This document shows positions 14,935 to 23,798 of a DNA stretch of 36,243 nt, one piece after another (position 1 is the first letter of the stretch; the number at the start of each line of letters is the position of its first letter). A program made the translations under genes and the position numbers. Under the pieces are notes generated by a model. That model was not told the origin of the DNA. It was given only the letters and a program-made list of their open reading frames with translations, and did no database searches. Source of the stretch: Lachnospiraceae bacterium (GTDB lineage Bacteria > Bacillota > Clostridia > Lachnospirales > Lachnospiraceae); the NCBI GenBank assembly GCA_017517305.1, contig JAFWZV010000018.1:1-36243 (forward strand), given 5' to 3'.

Positions 14935-17900
14935 ATGAAGATGAAGCGTGTTATCAATAAAATACTTGTATGGACTATGGCATTCCTGATGGTGTGCCTT
15001 GCCTTTGTGCCACAAATTAATGTAGTTGCAAAGGATTCATTTGTATCATCATATATACAGACAGTATATAACCAAAAGAGTGGTATAGGTAGTAATGAGG
15101 TTAACTGCCTATATCAATCCTCTACTGGATACATATGGATTGGTACTGAGGGAGGACTTTATCGTTCAAATGGTTCAAGCTTTCAAAGTATTAATCTGTG
15201 GGATACTGATAGAGCGGATATATACGCCATCAATTCTATAATGCAGGATACTGATGGAAGAATGTGGATATCCACTGATAATTATGGCTTATTCTACATA
15301 GAGGATGGTGTAAGTATACATCTACAAGATGAGTATTATGATGGTGTAAAAGACATATCTGATGTGTGCCAGACTGAATCAGGTACTATATATGTGGCGG
15401 CAGAAAATGGTTTATATACCTGCCAAAAGGATACTGCAGGTACTATGAGATTGTTTCCTTTTGCGGAGAGAAATCAAGGCTATGATATAGTTGATCTAGA
15501 GTCTCAGGGGAATTTGCTTTGGGCTATAACTGGTAATAACGAGGTATTGGTATTTGACGAGACAGGTCTCGTGAAAAACCTTAAGGTAGAGGAGTTTACC
15601 AATGATGATCTTACTTGTTTGGCTAATCTGGCAGGAAGTATATTTATTGGTACATCAGGAAGAACTATAATCAAATATCCTATGATGGATAAGCCGGCTA
15701 CCACACTTACTGCTATGGTAGATGGAATCAATAACATAATGATTGATTCTAATGGTTATGTTTGGATATGTGCTGATAATGGCTTGGGTTATTTCAAAAA
15801 GTCAGATGAATTCGTTAAAATAAATGACTGTGAGATTGATAGCTATCTGTCAGGTATGATTCAGGATTATGAGGGTAATTATTGGGTTGCATCAGATAGA
15901 ATGGGTGTACTGCTTCTTAGCAAGAGCAAATTTACAGATTTTAATATGTCAGTTGGAATGGCAGAGAACATTGTAAATACAGTGTACACCTATAGAAATC
16001 ACAAGTATATAGGAACAGATGACGGACTTATTATTTATGATGCTGCCTACGAAAAGGTAACTAATGAGCTTACAGATTACCTGTCAGGAATTAGTGTTAG
16101 ACATATAGTAAAGGACGATAAGGGGAACCTATGGATTAGTACAGGTCGTGTATATGGTGTGGTGAAGGTTGCATCAGATGGAACAATCACTAATTTTGGA
16201 CGTAATTCAGGAATTCCAAGTATATATATTAATGCTACACTTCCTCTTAAGGATGGAAATATTGCTGTTGCTACAGAAGAAGGTGTGGCAATATTAGACC
16301 AAGAGGGAAAAATTCTAAAAACCTATGGCAGGGAGCAGGAAATTTATAATAATAATTCCTTGTGCTTATATCAGGATAAGAATGGTATGTTATATGTTGG
16401 AACAGACGAGGGTGGACTTTATGTGATTGACTTATCTGATGATGAGATAGTTAATTACACCAGTAATGATGGTCTTAATTCCAACGTAATCACTTCTATA
16501 GATGAGGGGCAGCAGGGACTTTGGATAGCCACTGATAATGGACTTTGCTTCTATAAGGATTCATTTAGAGCTATAAGTAATATAGAGTACACTAATAATA
16601 TATATGATATAGCTATGTATGAGGACTTTATGTGGTTGGTTGGCTCTAGAGGAGTTCTTAGAACCACAGAGGAGGAGCTTCTTGGAAGTAAGGGTATATC
16701 AGGAAGATATTATGACAATAATGATGGTCTTACTAAAACTATAAATACAACTGGTAATGCATATATTGATAAAGATGGTATGCTGTTTATCTGTTGTAAC
16801 GATGGAATATGTACCATGGATACTAAGAATATTCCATATAATCTAGTTGCGCCTAGAATAAAGGTTACAGCTATATCCTTAGATGGAGTTACCTATGAGT
16901 TTGATGACTTAGAGGATGGTCTTAAGGTTAAGAGTGATGTATCAAGAATTACTATAGATTTTGCGGTGTTTAGCTTCTCGAATAGAAGCAACATTCAGGT
17001 TCAGTATTCCTTGATGGGCTTTGATCAAGAACCTATAGTAATTAGTGGAAATGATACTATGCAAGCGGTATATACTAACCTTGATGGTGGTGTATATGAA
17101 TTCGAGGTCAGTGCCTACAATAGTGATGGAACTCCTTGTGAAGCACCTATTTCATTTGTTATTGAAAAGGAAAATAAGCTGACAGAAAGTCCTATGGCAA
17201 GAATAGGAATAATATTTATCTTTGTAACAGCTATAATAGTGATAATTATTGCAGTGTTTGGTGTGAGAAAGATACTTAAGAGTAAGGATAGTGCCTTGGA
17301 GAAGCTTTCTAAGGAGCATGAGGAGGCAGTTAAATCAAGTAGTGCCAAGAACGACTACCTTGCAAATATGAGTAATGAAATCAAAACTCCAATTAATGCC
17401 ATGATGGCTCAAGCCGGAGAACTTCTTGATATGTCAAAGGAGGATGAGGCATATAAGGAAAATATAGAGAATATTCAGCAGATTGGACGAAATGTTATTA
17501 ATAAGGTTGATGATATTATTGTATTAGCCAAGCTTGAGGCTGGAAAATACGAGAAGGTCGAGAAGCCATATTCGGTTACAACTTTAATGTATGATTTATC
17601 AGAGATTGTAATGGAAGACCTTGGGGAAAAGACAGTTAAGTTCTTCGTAGAAATTGGAGAAAATGTTCGAGATAATCTTGTGGGAGATAAGCATAAGATT
17701 AAAGATATTTTAAGAAGATTGCTCAGCAATGCTGTAAGATATACCAAGGAGGGTTCAATAACTCTTTCTGTAGATTGCTATGAGTATCCAGATAAGGCAC
17801 ATTTGGATAGAGTAAACATTGCATTTACAGTGTCAGACACCGGAATTGGTATTCAGGAAGAAAGATTAGATTCCATATTCGAGGTATATAATATTGCTGA

Positions 17901-19224
17901 TAATAAGAGGAATAGCCCACATTCCAGCAATGGAGTTGGTTTAGCTATAGCTAAGGGATTTGCAGAGCTTATAGGTGCAGAGCTTGAGGTTGAAAGTGTT
18001 TACGGAGCGGGCTCTACATTTACCCTATCCTTAGACCAGAAGCTGGCAGATAATATTTCTTCAAATCAGAAGATATCTCGAGTGGAGGAAACTGTATCTA
18101 AGGAGGTTGCAGATAGCTTATGGCTTCCTGATGTACAGGTGCTTCTGGTAGATGATGAAGAAGTTAGTAGACAGGTTGCAATAAAAACCCTCAGCGAATT
18201 CGATATGAAGATAGATGTGGCTACCTCAGGTGTGGCTGCTATTGATATGATAATGAATAAGCAGTACAATGTAATCTTTATGGATCTTACAATGCCAATT
18301 ATGAATGGTGTAGAGGCCATGAAGGAAATTAGAGAGCTAGAAGGCACTGAGTATATGATGCTTCCTATTATTGCAATGGATACAGATGCCATAGAGGAGC
18401 ATGGTCAAAGTCTTATAGAGGAGGGCTTTACAGACAGTGTTGTAAAACCACTAGAACATAGAAGAGTAGCTGCAATCCTTAAGGATTGTCTTCCTGAGGA
18501 TATGATTAAGGAGAAGAGTAGTGAAACAGAGCAACATATCGATAATTCTAGATATAGAGATGGTTTAGTTAAACTTAAGAATACTATAGAAATTGAATAT
18601 GCCATCGAGAAGATTGGTGGAAATATTGATATGTACAATAAGCTTGTAAGTAGCTTCTATAATCATAACACTATCATAATAGATGAGCTCTATGATAAGA
18701 TAGATAAGGACGCGAGAGGCTTTAAGACAAGGATTCACTCTCTTAGAACTAACAGTATTAATATAGGTGCCCTAGAGCTTGCCAAGAAGGCTGCTACCTT
18801 AGAGGCGGCGATTAATATCAATAATAAGGAGTACGTCAAGGATAATCTAGGTGACCTTATGAGTGAGCTTAGAGAGACCTTAGAAAATATCTATGAATAT
18901 CTTACATTTATAGAAGAGGTTTCAGGCTTAAGCGACGAGGAGTATGAGAATAAATACAAGAATCTAGATGAATCTAAGGAAGATGCAGTGATAGATATAA
19001 GCGACATTCCTTCAGATGGAATCTTTGGTGAACTAGAAGCTATGAAGAGAAGTGCTCAGGCTGAGGATTTTACCGAGGTAAACAATGCTATGAACAGACT
19101 GTTATCCTATGAGTACGAGGGCGAGGATAAGGAGTTTATGGACGCCTTATATGATGTGGTAAGCTCAGGTGATAAGGATGCTGTAGTGGAGCTTGTTGAT
19201 ACCTATATGGCACTTAAGATGTAG
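14935..19224 (+). CDS. Hybrid sensor: propeller, Y_Y_Y, kinase lacking His, receiver, Hpt
   Basis: About 1,429 residues. A signal peptide (about 1-35) is followed by two-component propeller (Reg_prop) repeats (about 50-640; e.g. GYIWIGTEGGLYR, GNLWISTGRVYG), a Y_Y_Y domain (about 680-745), one membrane helix (about 752-778), then a kinase core. The phosphotransfer motif reads YLANMSNEIKTPINAM: the usual His is Asn814. The ATPase domain looks intact (LLSNAVRYT, DTGIGIQEE, NGVGLAIAK). The receiver has MDLTMP with Asp1117 and VVKP, but the conserved Thr/Ser is Asp (IIAMDTDA). An Hpt-like domain follows with RIHSLR (His1268), and a short helical C-terminal domain. There is no DNA-binding domain. 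The start is uncertain: a GGGTGG site lies 10 nt before ATG 14935; GTG 14920 and ATG 14941 are alternatives. Confidence 0.9.
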   Translation: MKMKRVINKILVWTMAFLMVCLAFVPQINVVAKDSFVSSYIQTVYNQKSGIGSNEVNCLYQSSTGYIWIGTEGGLYRSNGSSFQSINLWDTDRADIYAINSIMQDTDGRMWISTDNYGLFYIEDGVSIHLQDEYYDGVKDISDVCQTESGTIYVAAENGLYTCQKDTAGTMRLFPFAERNQGYDIVDLESQGNLLWAITGNNEVLVFDETGLVKNLKVEEFTNDDLTCLANLAGSIFIGTSGRTIIKYPMMDKPATTLTAMVDGINNIMIDSNGYVWICADNGLGYFKKSDEFVKINDCEIDSYLSGMIQDYEGNYWVASDRMGVLLLSKSKFTDFNMSVGMAENIVNTVYTYRNHKYIGTDDGLIIYDAAYEKVTNELTDYLSGISVRHIVKDDKGNLWISTGRVYGVVKVASDGTITNFGRNSGIPSIYINATLPLKDGNIAVATEEGVAILDQEGKILKTYGREQEIYNNNSLCLYQDKNGMLYVGTDEGGLYVIDLSDDEIVNYTSNDGLNSNVITSIDEGQQGLWIATDNGLCFYKDSFRAISNIEYTNNIYDIAMYEDFMWLVGSRGVLRTTEEELLGSKGISGRYYDNNDGLTKTINTTGNAYIDKDGMLFICCNDGICTMDTKNIPYNLVAPRIKVTAISLDGVTYEFDDLEDGLKVKSDVSRITIDFAVFSFSNRSNIQVQYSLMGFDQEPIVISGNDTMQAVYTNLDGGVYEFEVSAYNSDGTPCEAPISFVIEKENKLTESPMARIGIIFIFVTAIIVIIIAVFGVRKILKSKDSALEKLSKEHEEAVKSSSAKNDYLANMSNEIKTPINAMMAQAGELLDMSKEDEAYKENIENIQQIGRNVINKVDDIIVLAKLEAGKYEKVEKPYSVTTLMYDLSEIVMEDLGEKTVKFFVEIGENVRDNLVGDKHKIKDILRRLLSNAVRYTKEGSITLSVDCYEYPDKAHLDRVNIAFTVSDTGIGIQEERLDSIFEVYNIADNKRNSPHSSNGVGLAIAKGFAELIGAELEVESVYGAGSTFTLSLDQKLADNISSNQKISRVEETVSKEVADSLWLPDVQVLLVDDEEVSRQVAIKTLSEFDMKIDVATSGVAAIDMIMNKQYNVIFMDLTMPIMNGVEAMKEIRELEGTEYMMLPIIAMDTDAIEEHGQSLIEEGFTDSVVKPLEHRRVAAILKDCLPEDMIKEKSSETEQHIDNSRYRDGLVKLKNTIEIEYAIEKIGGNIDMYNKLVSSFYNHNTIIIDELYDKIDKDARGFKTRIHSLRTNSINIGALELAKKAATLEAAININNKEYVKDNLGDLMSELRETLENIYEYLTFIEEVSGLSDEEYENKYKNLDESKEDAVIDISDIPSDGIFGELEAMKRSAQAEDFTEVNNAMNRLLSYEYEGEDKEFMDALYDVVSSGDKDAVVELVDTYMALKM

Positions 19225-19301
19225 TATGACACATTAGCGTATGAATAATATAGCTTTGTGTAGGTGAATATAACGCGCCTGGTGATATGATGAAATAATT
19301 G

Positions 19302-19315
19302 AAATATTAATATTT
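19302..19315. repeat. Perfect 14-bp AT palindrome
   Basis: AAATATTAATATTT lies in the gap between the hybrid sensor gene and the DUF4037 gene, just before the GAAA hairpin. It contains only A and T, so chance is a real possibility. Confidence 0.4.
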
Positions 19316-19320
19316 GTAAT

Positions 19321-19344
19321 CAAGGAGAGGGAAACCTCTCCTTG
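19321..19344 (+). ncRNA. Perfect 10-bp hairpin with GAAA tetraloop in the leader of the DUF4037 gene
   Basis: CAAGGAGAGG (19321-19330), GAAA loop, CCTCTCCTTG (19335-19344). It is a perfect stem capped by a GNRA-type loop. No T-tract follows on either strand, so it is not a standard terminator. The left arm contains an AGGAG ribosome-site sequence that the stem would hide. It lies 95 nt before the likely start codon at 19439. The rest of the 19225-19438 gap shows no other clear gene or strong promoter. Confidence 0.5.
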
Positions 19345-19438
19345 AGGTGCATATATGTAAGAGCAATGTAGCTGGTGGTAAAGTATGTATGAAAGGCAGA
19401 GGCGTGTCTGTCTGGGAAGGCTGGAGGGTTATAAAATT

Positions 19439-21898
19439 ATGGATATTAATAAAATTTTAATTCAGTATGATGGAATGTTTGGTAGCTATGACTTAGGGGA
19501 TATTGAAGAGTTTTTGGTAGATAATATTGAAATGGCAAAGGATGAGGGGGATACATCAAGCCAGTTTACCTTACTTAATGAGATGATTGGCTTTTGCAGA
19601 GATACAACGCAGCAGGACAAGGGTATTATGTATTGTCAGCAGTTAACCACTCTTATGGGAGACATGGGGATAGCAGGCACATTTGAATATGCTACAGCAC
19701 AGCTAAATATAGCTAATGCTTATCGTGCCTTTGGACGTTCAGATGAGTCTATGGAATGTTATAAGGAAACCTTGGAAATATATAATGCAATGCTTGATGA
19801 CAATGATTTTGGTTATGCAAATCTATATAATAACTGGGCTCTTCTCTATCAGGAGATGGGAGATTTTGAGAGTGCAAGAGATTGCTTATACAAAGCACTT
19901 AGGGTAGTAGATTCTTATCAGGAGGCAGAGGTTCAACAGGCTATAACTAGAACAAATCTTGGAAGTAGCTTGGTTGCTATAGGAACCAAGGAAAGCTGTG
20001 ATGAAGCGGAAAAGCTTTTGCTTCGTGCTTTAGCCATATTTGAAAGAGATGGAGGGAAAGATTTTCACTACAATGCAACCTTGGTTGCCATTGGAGATCT
20101 TATGTGCAAAAAGAAATGCTATGTTGAAGCAGTGGATTTCTATGAAAGAGGCTTGGGCGAGTTAGAAAAGCATGTTGGTAGAAATGAGAATTATGACAGA
20201 GTTAAGAAAAAGCTTGACTATGCCATCAAGAAGTATGAGGACAGAGAAACTGAATCTATGCTAAGAAAGAGCATGGCTGTAGAAGAGAAGGAATGCTTAG
20301 ATATAGAAGAAGATAGTGTAGTTGAGGTTGATGATAGTAGTGCTTGGAAGAATAATATGGATCGAAGCAGAGCCTTTTATGAAAACTACGGCAAAAAGAT
20401 GATTCATGATAGCTTCCCTGAATATGAGGATAAGATTGCTGTTGGAGTGGTTGGTATGGGCTCAGATTGCTTTGGCTTTGATGATGAGATATCTACTGAT
20501 CATGATTATGATATAGGATTTTGTATGTGGCTTACACCAGAGGTTTATGATGAAATTGGTGAACAGCTTATAATGGCTTACAAGGATTTGCTTAAAAAGG
20601 TTGGCGTAGATGAGGACGATTATGGAAGATTAATAGAGCGAAGAGGAGTATTCGAGATTAGAGATTTCTACCGAGAATTCTTAGGGGAAGGCTATAATTT
20701 AGGTGGTGCAATATTCGGATATGAGGATTATCAGTTGGCTGCAGCTACAAATGGAGAGGTCTTTAGAGATGATTTAGGAGAGTTCACTGAAGTTAGAAAT
20801 AGACTGCTAGAATACTATAATGACAGGGCTTGGGGACTTAAACTCGTAAAGGCAGTCCATAATTTCTCACAGTATGGACAGAGTAATTATGCTAGAATGA
20901 TGGCGAGAAAAGATTATGTAACTGCAAATATTTGCATAGGAAAAGCCGTGGAAAGTGCTATGGATTTAACATATCTTCTTGCTAGATCATATGCTCCTTA
21001 CTACAAATGGAAATTTAAGGGCTTAGAGAAGCTAATTAATGAGAGAAAATGGATTAATATAGATAAACTGTTTGAATTAAGAGGGCTTCTTGTTGAACTG
21101 TCAGACCTTCCAGGTCAGGCAAAGGCTTGGGAGGGGGTAAAATATGACCCTTCAGTGGTGAATTACAATGACAAGAAGCTTGTGCTTATAGATAAGATCG
21201 CGGAAGCTTTGCTGTCTGAGCTTAAGAGCAAGGATTTAGCCACAGGTGATGAGCTATTTTTACAGTGTCACGAGCCATACATAACCAGACATTTGCGTAA
21301 TAGTAAAGTTAAGCAAATTATTGAAATGGAATGGGAAATGTTTGACAAGGTAAAAAATGAAGGTGGAAGAGCAGACTGCCAGGATGACTGGAATACATTT
21401 TCTATAATGAGGAAAAGTCAGTATATGGCATGGACTAGAGAACTTCAGGAAAGCTACCTTACAGATCTGGAAATAGCAAGCTCAAAGGGCTGGAATATGA
21501 TTATGGAAAAGTACGCTAGAATGATGGAGAGCACCTGCCCTGCTAAGTATGATGAGCTGAAGAAGGATTTGCCTAGACTGACAGAGGATAGAATCGCCAT
21601 ACAGGAAAGTATCATTGCCATCCAGGTAGAGTGGATGGAGAGCTTTGCTGCTCAGTATCCTAAGATGGCTGGAAATTCTAGAAGCATCAGAACTCATACT
21701 GATAATGAATATAACACCTCCTACGAGACCTACCTTAGAGGGGAGATAAGCACTTATTCAGAGAGAACCTTTGTACTGTATGGAAAGTTTATAGCTAATC
21801 TCCATAGGCAGGGAAAAAATCTGGCGTATATGATTATGAATAATACTGCAAGGCTGTATGGTTACATGGATGTAGATGATGCGGAGAGTAGGTTGTAG
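19439..21898 (+). CDS. TPR - DUF4037 (nucleotidyltransferase-like) - DUF4125 fusion protein
   Basis: About 819 residues in three parts. Residues ~30-270 are tetratricopeptide-type helical repeats (NLYNNWALLYQEMGDFESAR, TRTNLGSSLVAIG patterns). Residues ~310-600 match DUF4037, a nucleotidyltransferase-like family; the motif GMGSDCFGFDDEISTDHDYD (about 339-358) carries the G-S and the acidic residues expected for metal binding. Residues ~620-810 match DUF4125 (IEMEWEMFDKVKNEGGRADC, WNTFSIMRKSQYM). ATG 19439 is preceded by GGAGGG at 10 nt; the frame is open upstream to 19385 but lacks a ribosome site there. It ends 2 bp from the end of a convergent gene. Substrate and role are unknown. The enzyme-like motif and TPRs suggest nucleotidyl transfer onto a protein or small molecule, by inference only. 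Confidence 0.85.
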   Translation: MDINKILIQYDGMFGSYDLGDIEEFLVDNIEMAKDEGDTSSQFTLLNEMIGFCRDTTQQDKGIMYCQQLTTLMGDMGIAGTFEYATAQLNIANAYRAFGRSDESMECYKETLEIYNAMLDDNDFGYANLYNNWALLYQEMGDFESARDCLYKALRVVDSYQEAEVQQAITRTNLGSSLVAIGTKESCDEAEKLLLRALAIFERDGGKDFHYNATLVAIGDLMCKKKCYVEAVDFYERGLGELEKHVGRNENYDRVKKKLDYAIKKYEDRETESMLRKSMAVEEKECLDIEEDSVVEVDDSSAWKNNMDRSRAFYENYGKKMIHDSFPEYEDKIAVGVVGMGSDCFGFDDEISTDHDYDIGFCMWLTPEVYDEIGEQLIMAYKDLLKKVGVDEDDYGRLIERRGVFEIRDFYREFLGEGYNLGGAIFGYEDYQLAAATNGEVFRDDLGEFTEVRNRLLEYYNDRAWGLKLVKAVHNFSQYGQSNYARMMARKDYVTANICIGKAVESAMDLTYLLARSYAPYYKWKFKGLEKLINERKWINIDKLFELRGLLVELSDLPGQAKAWEGVKYDPSVVNYNDKKLVLIDKIAEALLSELKSKDLATGDELFLQCHEPYITRHLRNSKVKQIIEMEWEMFDKVKNEGGRADCQDDWNTFSIMRKSQYMAWTRELQESYLTDLEIASSKGWNMIMEKYARMMESTCPAKYDELKKDLPRLTEDRIAIQESIIAIQVEWMESFAAQYPKMAGNSRSIRTHTDNEYNTSYETYLRGEISTYSERTFVLYGKFIANLHRQGKNLAYMIMNNTARLYGYMDVDDAESRL

Positions 21899-21900
21899 GT

Positions 21901-23772
21901 TTACTCCCTAAAGTAAAATACCTCCCCTCTTGGTCTAAAAGGAAGTCTTGCACCCTGTGGCAGAAGAAAAGCGTGTTCATGCTTGATATCTAGATGATCT
22001 TCGATTTCGCCATCAGTGATTATAAGGATAGGGCCATCCTTAGGAAAATCCTTTGCTGATTCAAGTGCATCAATGCCGGGCTGAAGGATTGTGCCACCTC
22101 GTCCCTTTACAGCTACGCGACCAGCTATATCTTCTGGGGAGATGTAGCCAGCATCATAGGCGGCAGCATCACAGAATATAACTCGGACGAAGCAAACATC
22201 GTGAGATACGGAATAGCTTGCGATAGTGCCCAATGCTTTGCCTATGGTTTTTGCATCCATAGAGCCTGATGTGTCTATGACAACGCCAAAGGTACGGCTG
22301 TCAGTTGGAATGTCGGCAGGGGTGTATCTTGGACGTGGTATATCAGGAGTAGATGCCTGTCTACGGCTTGGCCTAGAGTAGGTTCTGTGTTTTTCTAAGG
22401 GGGCAAAGTATATATCAAACCATTTAGCTAGAGCGACATCCCATGGAATTGGTGGCATAGCTAGAGAACGGATTTCTTCAATTAAACCGGCAGGGATTAG
22501 GCCTCTGCCGGTGGACTGATGATATTCTAATCCTTGGCTAAGGGCGTTTTTGCAGAATTCATCAAGTGTTACATTTCCCATACCTTCTTTTCTGTATTTA
22601 TCTCCTATAATATCACCTTTTCCAAAACCACGAAAGGTGCCTAATTTCTCGTATTTTCTCATATTTTCCAGCAGGATATCATATATGGATTCCGCAGATA
22701 AACCACTAAGCTTAGCGTCGTATAGAAGTCCGTCTGCTGGCATAACACCAACCTGTAATTCCACTAACCAGCTGTTTATTACGAAGTCACAGGCTACATT
22801 CCATAGATATTGGTTACGACCATTGCATCGGTTGTGGTGTTGCAAGCCAGCGTGAAGGTATTCGTGCGCTAGTACAAATTTCCATTCTTCCTCGGATAGG
22901 TTACTGTTTGGATTCAAATAGATTTCACCATCAACAACATCGATAGCAGCTATATGAATATCATTTCTGTTACAGTAGTTTGTATCCTCTATTATTTTGA
23001 AATGTGATGCCAGACCGCCTAGAAGAGGATAGTGGTCTATAAACCAATTGGCAGCTCTTTGCCCTATTGTTAGAGAAAGATGTCGCTTGGGGCTGTGTCC
23101 TCCAGCTTCACTTATGACATCAGATACTGAATTAGCTAATGCGATGGAAAAGTTTCTAGTAAATGTATTGTATTGATTTTTAGCCTTGTTATAAACTAAA
23201 GGTTTGTCAAGTCCCTTCATATCTAGTGTGCCCATTGCAGCAGTTCCATAGTGATTATGTGTTGCAGAAATCTTTTGGTCACAAAGGGATTGGTATATTT
23301 TTGCTTCGTCGTTTGATGTTCCAGAGATAATATTTACATTGTCATTATTAATTGGCTGACCAAATTTTATATCAGCTAAAAACTTAGTTATATAAATATC
23401 ACATGCCATATTCCAAAGGGCAATGTCACATTCGATTTTCTTCTCCTTTGTACCATCGGAGAGTGTGATGCAGTAGCCTGGCATTTTTTCGGCATCAAAA
23501 TGCCCAAATGCCAAGTGAAGAATATTATGTGCTAACACATAGGACCATTGTTTTGGTGACAATGTATAATCTTCATTTGCTTTAATTGTTCCATCAGAAT
23601 GGACTATGCACATGGTATTAGTACCAATGTCCGTTTTATTGGCAATATGTATTATCGGTGTACAACCTTTGAAAAGAGGGTGCTGATATATGATTGATAT
23701 ACCGCTTTGTAAATTCTCTCTATTTATTTCTTTTTGTGTTTTCTTCTTCTCTTTATTTCCTTTTTTTGCCAT
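21901..23772 (-). CDS. VWA protein with duplicated metallopeptidase-like (DUF2201-type) module
   Basis: A 623-residue protein, no signal peptide. It contains two copies of a zinc-peptidase-like unit. Copy 1 (about 50-140): WSYVLAHNILHLAFGH, then LWNMACDIYIT. Copy 2 (about 272-345): WKFVLAHEYLHAGLQHH, then LWNVACDFVIN. Copy 2 has an intact HExxH (303-307); copy 1 has Asn in place of Glu (82-86), confirmed in the codon (AAT). The C-terminus (about 493-620) is a von Willebrand A-like domain with MIDAS motif DTSGSM (500-505). This fits the VWA-like/DUF2201 family that pairs with MoxR ATPases. AGAGAGGTGG precedes ATG 23772; an in-frame GTG at 23784 overlaps that site. It lies 26 nt after its MoxR partner. 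Confidence 0.9.
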   Translation of the reverse strand: MAKKGNKEKKKTQKEINRENLQSGISIIYQHPLFKGCTPIIHIANKTDIGTNTMCIVHSDGTIKANEDYTLSPKQWSYVLAHNILHLAFGHFDAEKMPGYCITLSDGTKEKKIECDIALWNMACDIYITKFLADIKFGQPINNDNVNIISGTSNDEAKIYQSLCDQKISATHNHYGTAAMGTLDMKGLDKPLVYNKAKNQYNTFTRNFSIALANSVSDVISEAGGHSPKRHLSLTIGQRAANWFIDHYPLLGGLASHFKIIEDTNYCNRNDIHIAAIDVVDGEIYLNPNSNLSEEEWKFVLAHEYLHAGLQHHNRCNGRNQYLWNVACDFVINSWLVELQVGVMPADGLLYDAKLSGLSAESIYDILLENMRKYEKLGTFRGFGKGDIIGDKYRKEGMGNVTLDEFCKNALSQGLEYHQSTGRGLIPAGLIEEIRSLAMPPIPWDVALAKWFDIYFAPLEKHRTYSRPSRRQASTPDIPRPRYTPADIPTDSRTFGVVIDTSGSMDAKTIGKALGTIASYSVSHDVCFVRVIFCDAAAYDAGYISPEDIAGRVAVKGRGGTILQPGIDALESAKDFPKDGPILIITDGEIEDHLDIKHEHAFLLPQGARLPFRPRGEVFYFRE

Positions 23773-23798
23773 ATGAATAACCACCTCTCTAAGACAAA

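Noticed and set aside
19321-19344. GAAA hairpin as a terminator of the hybrid sensor gene
   Set aside because: No T-tract follows on either strand.
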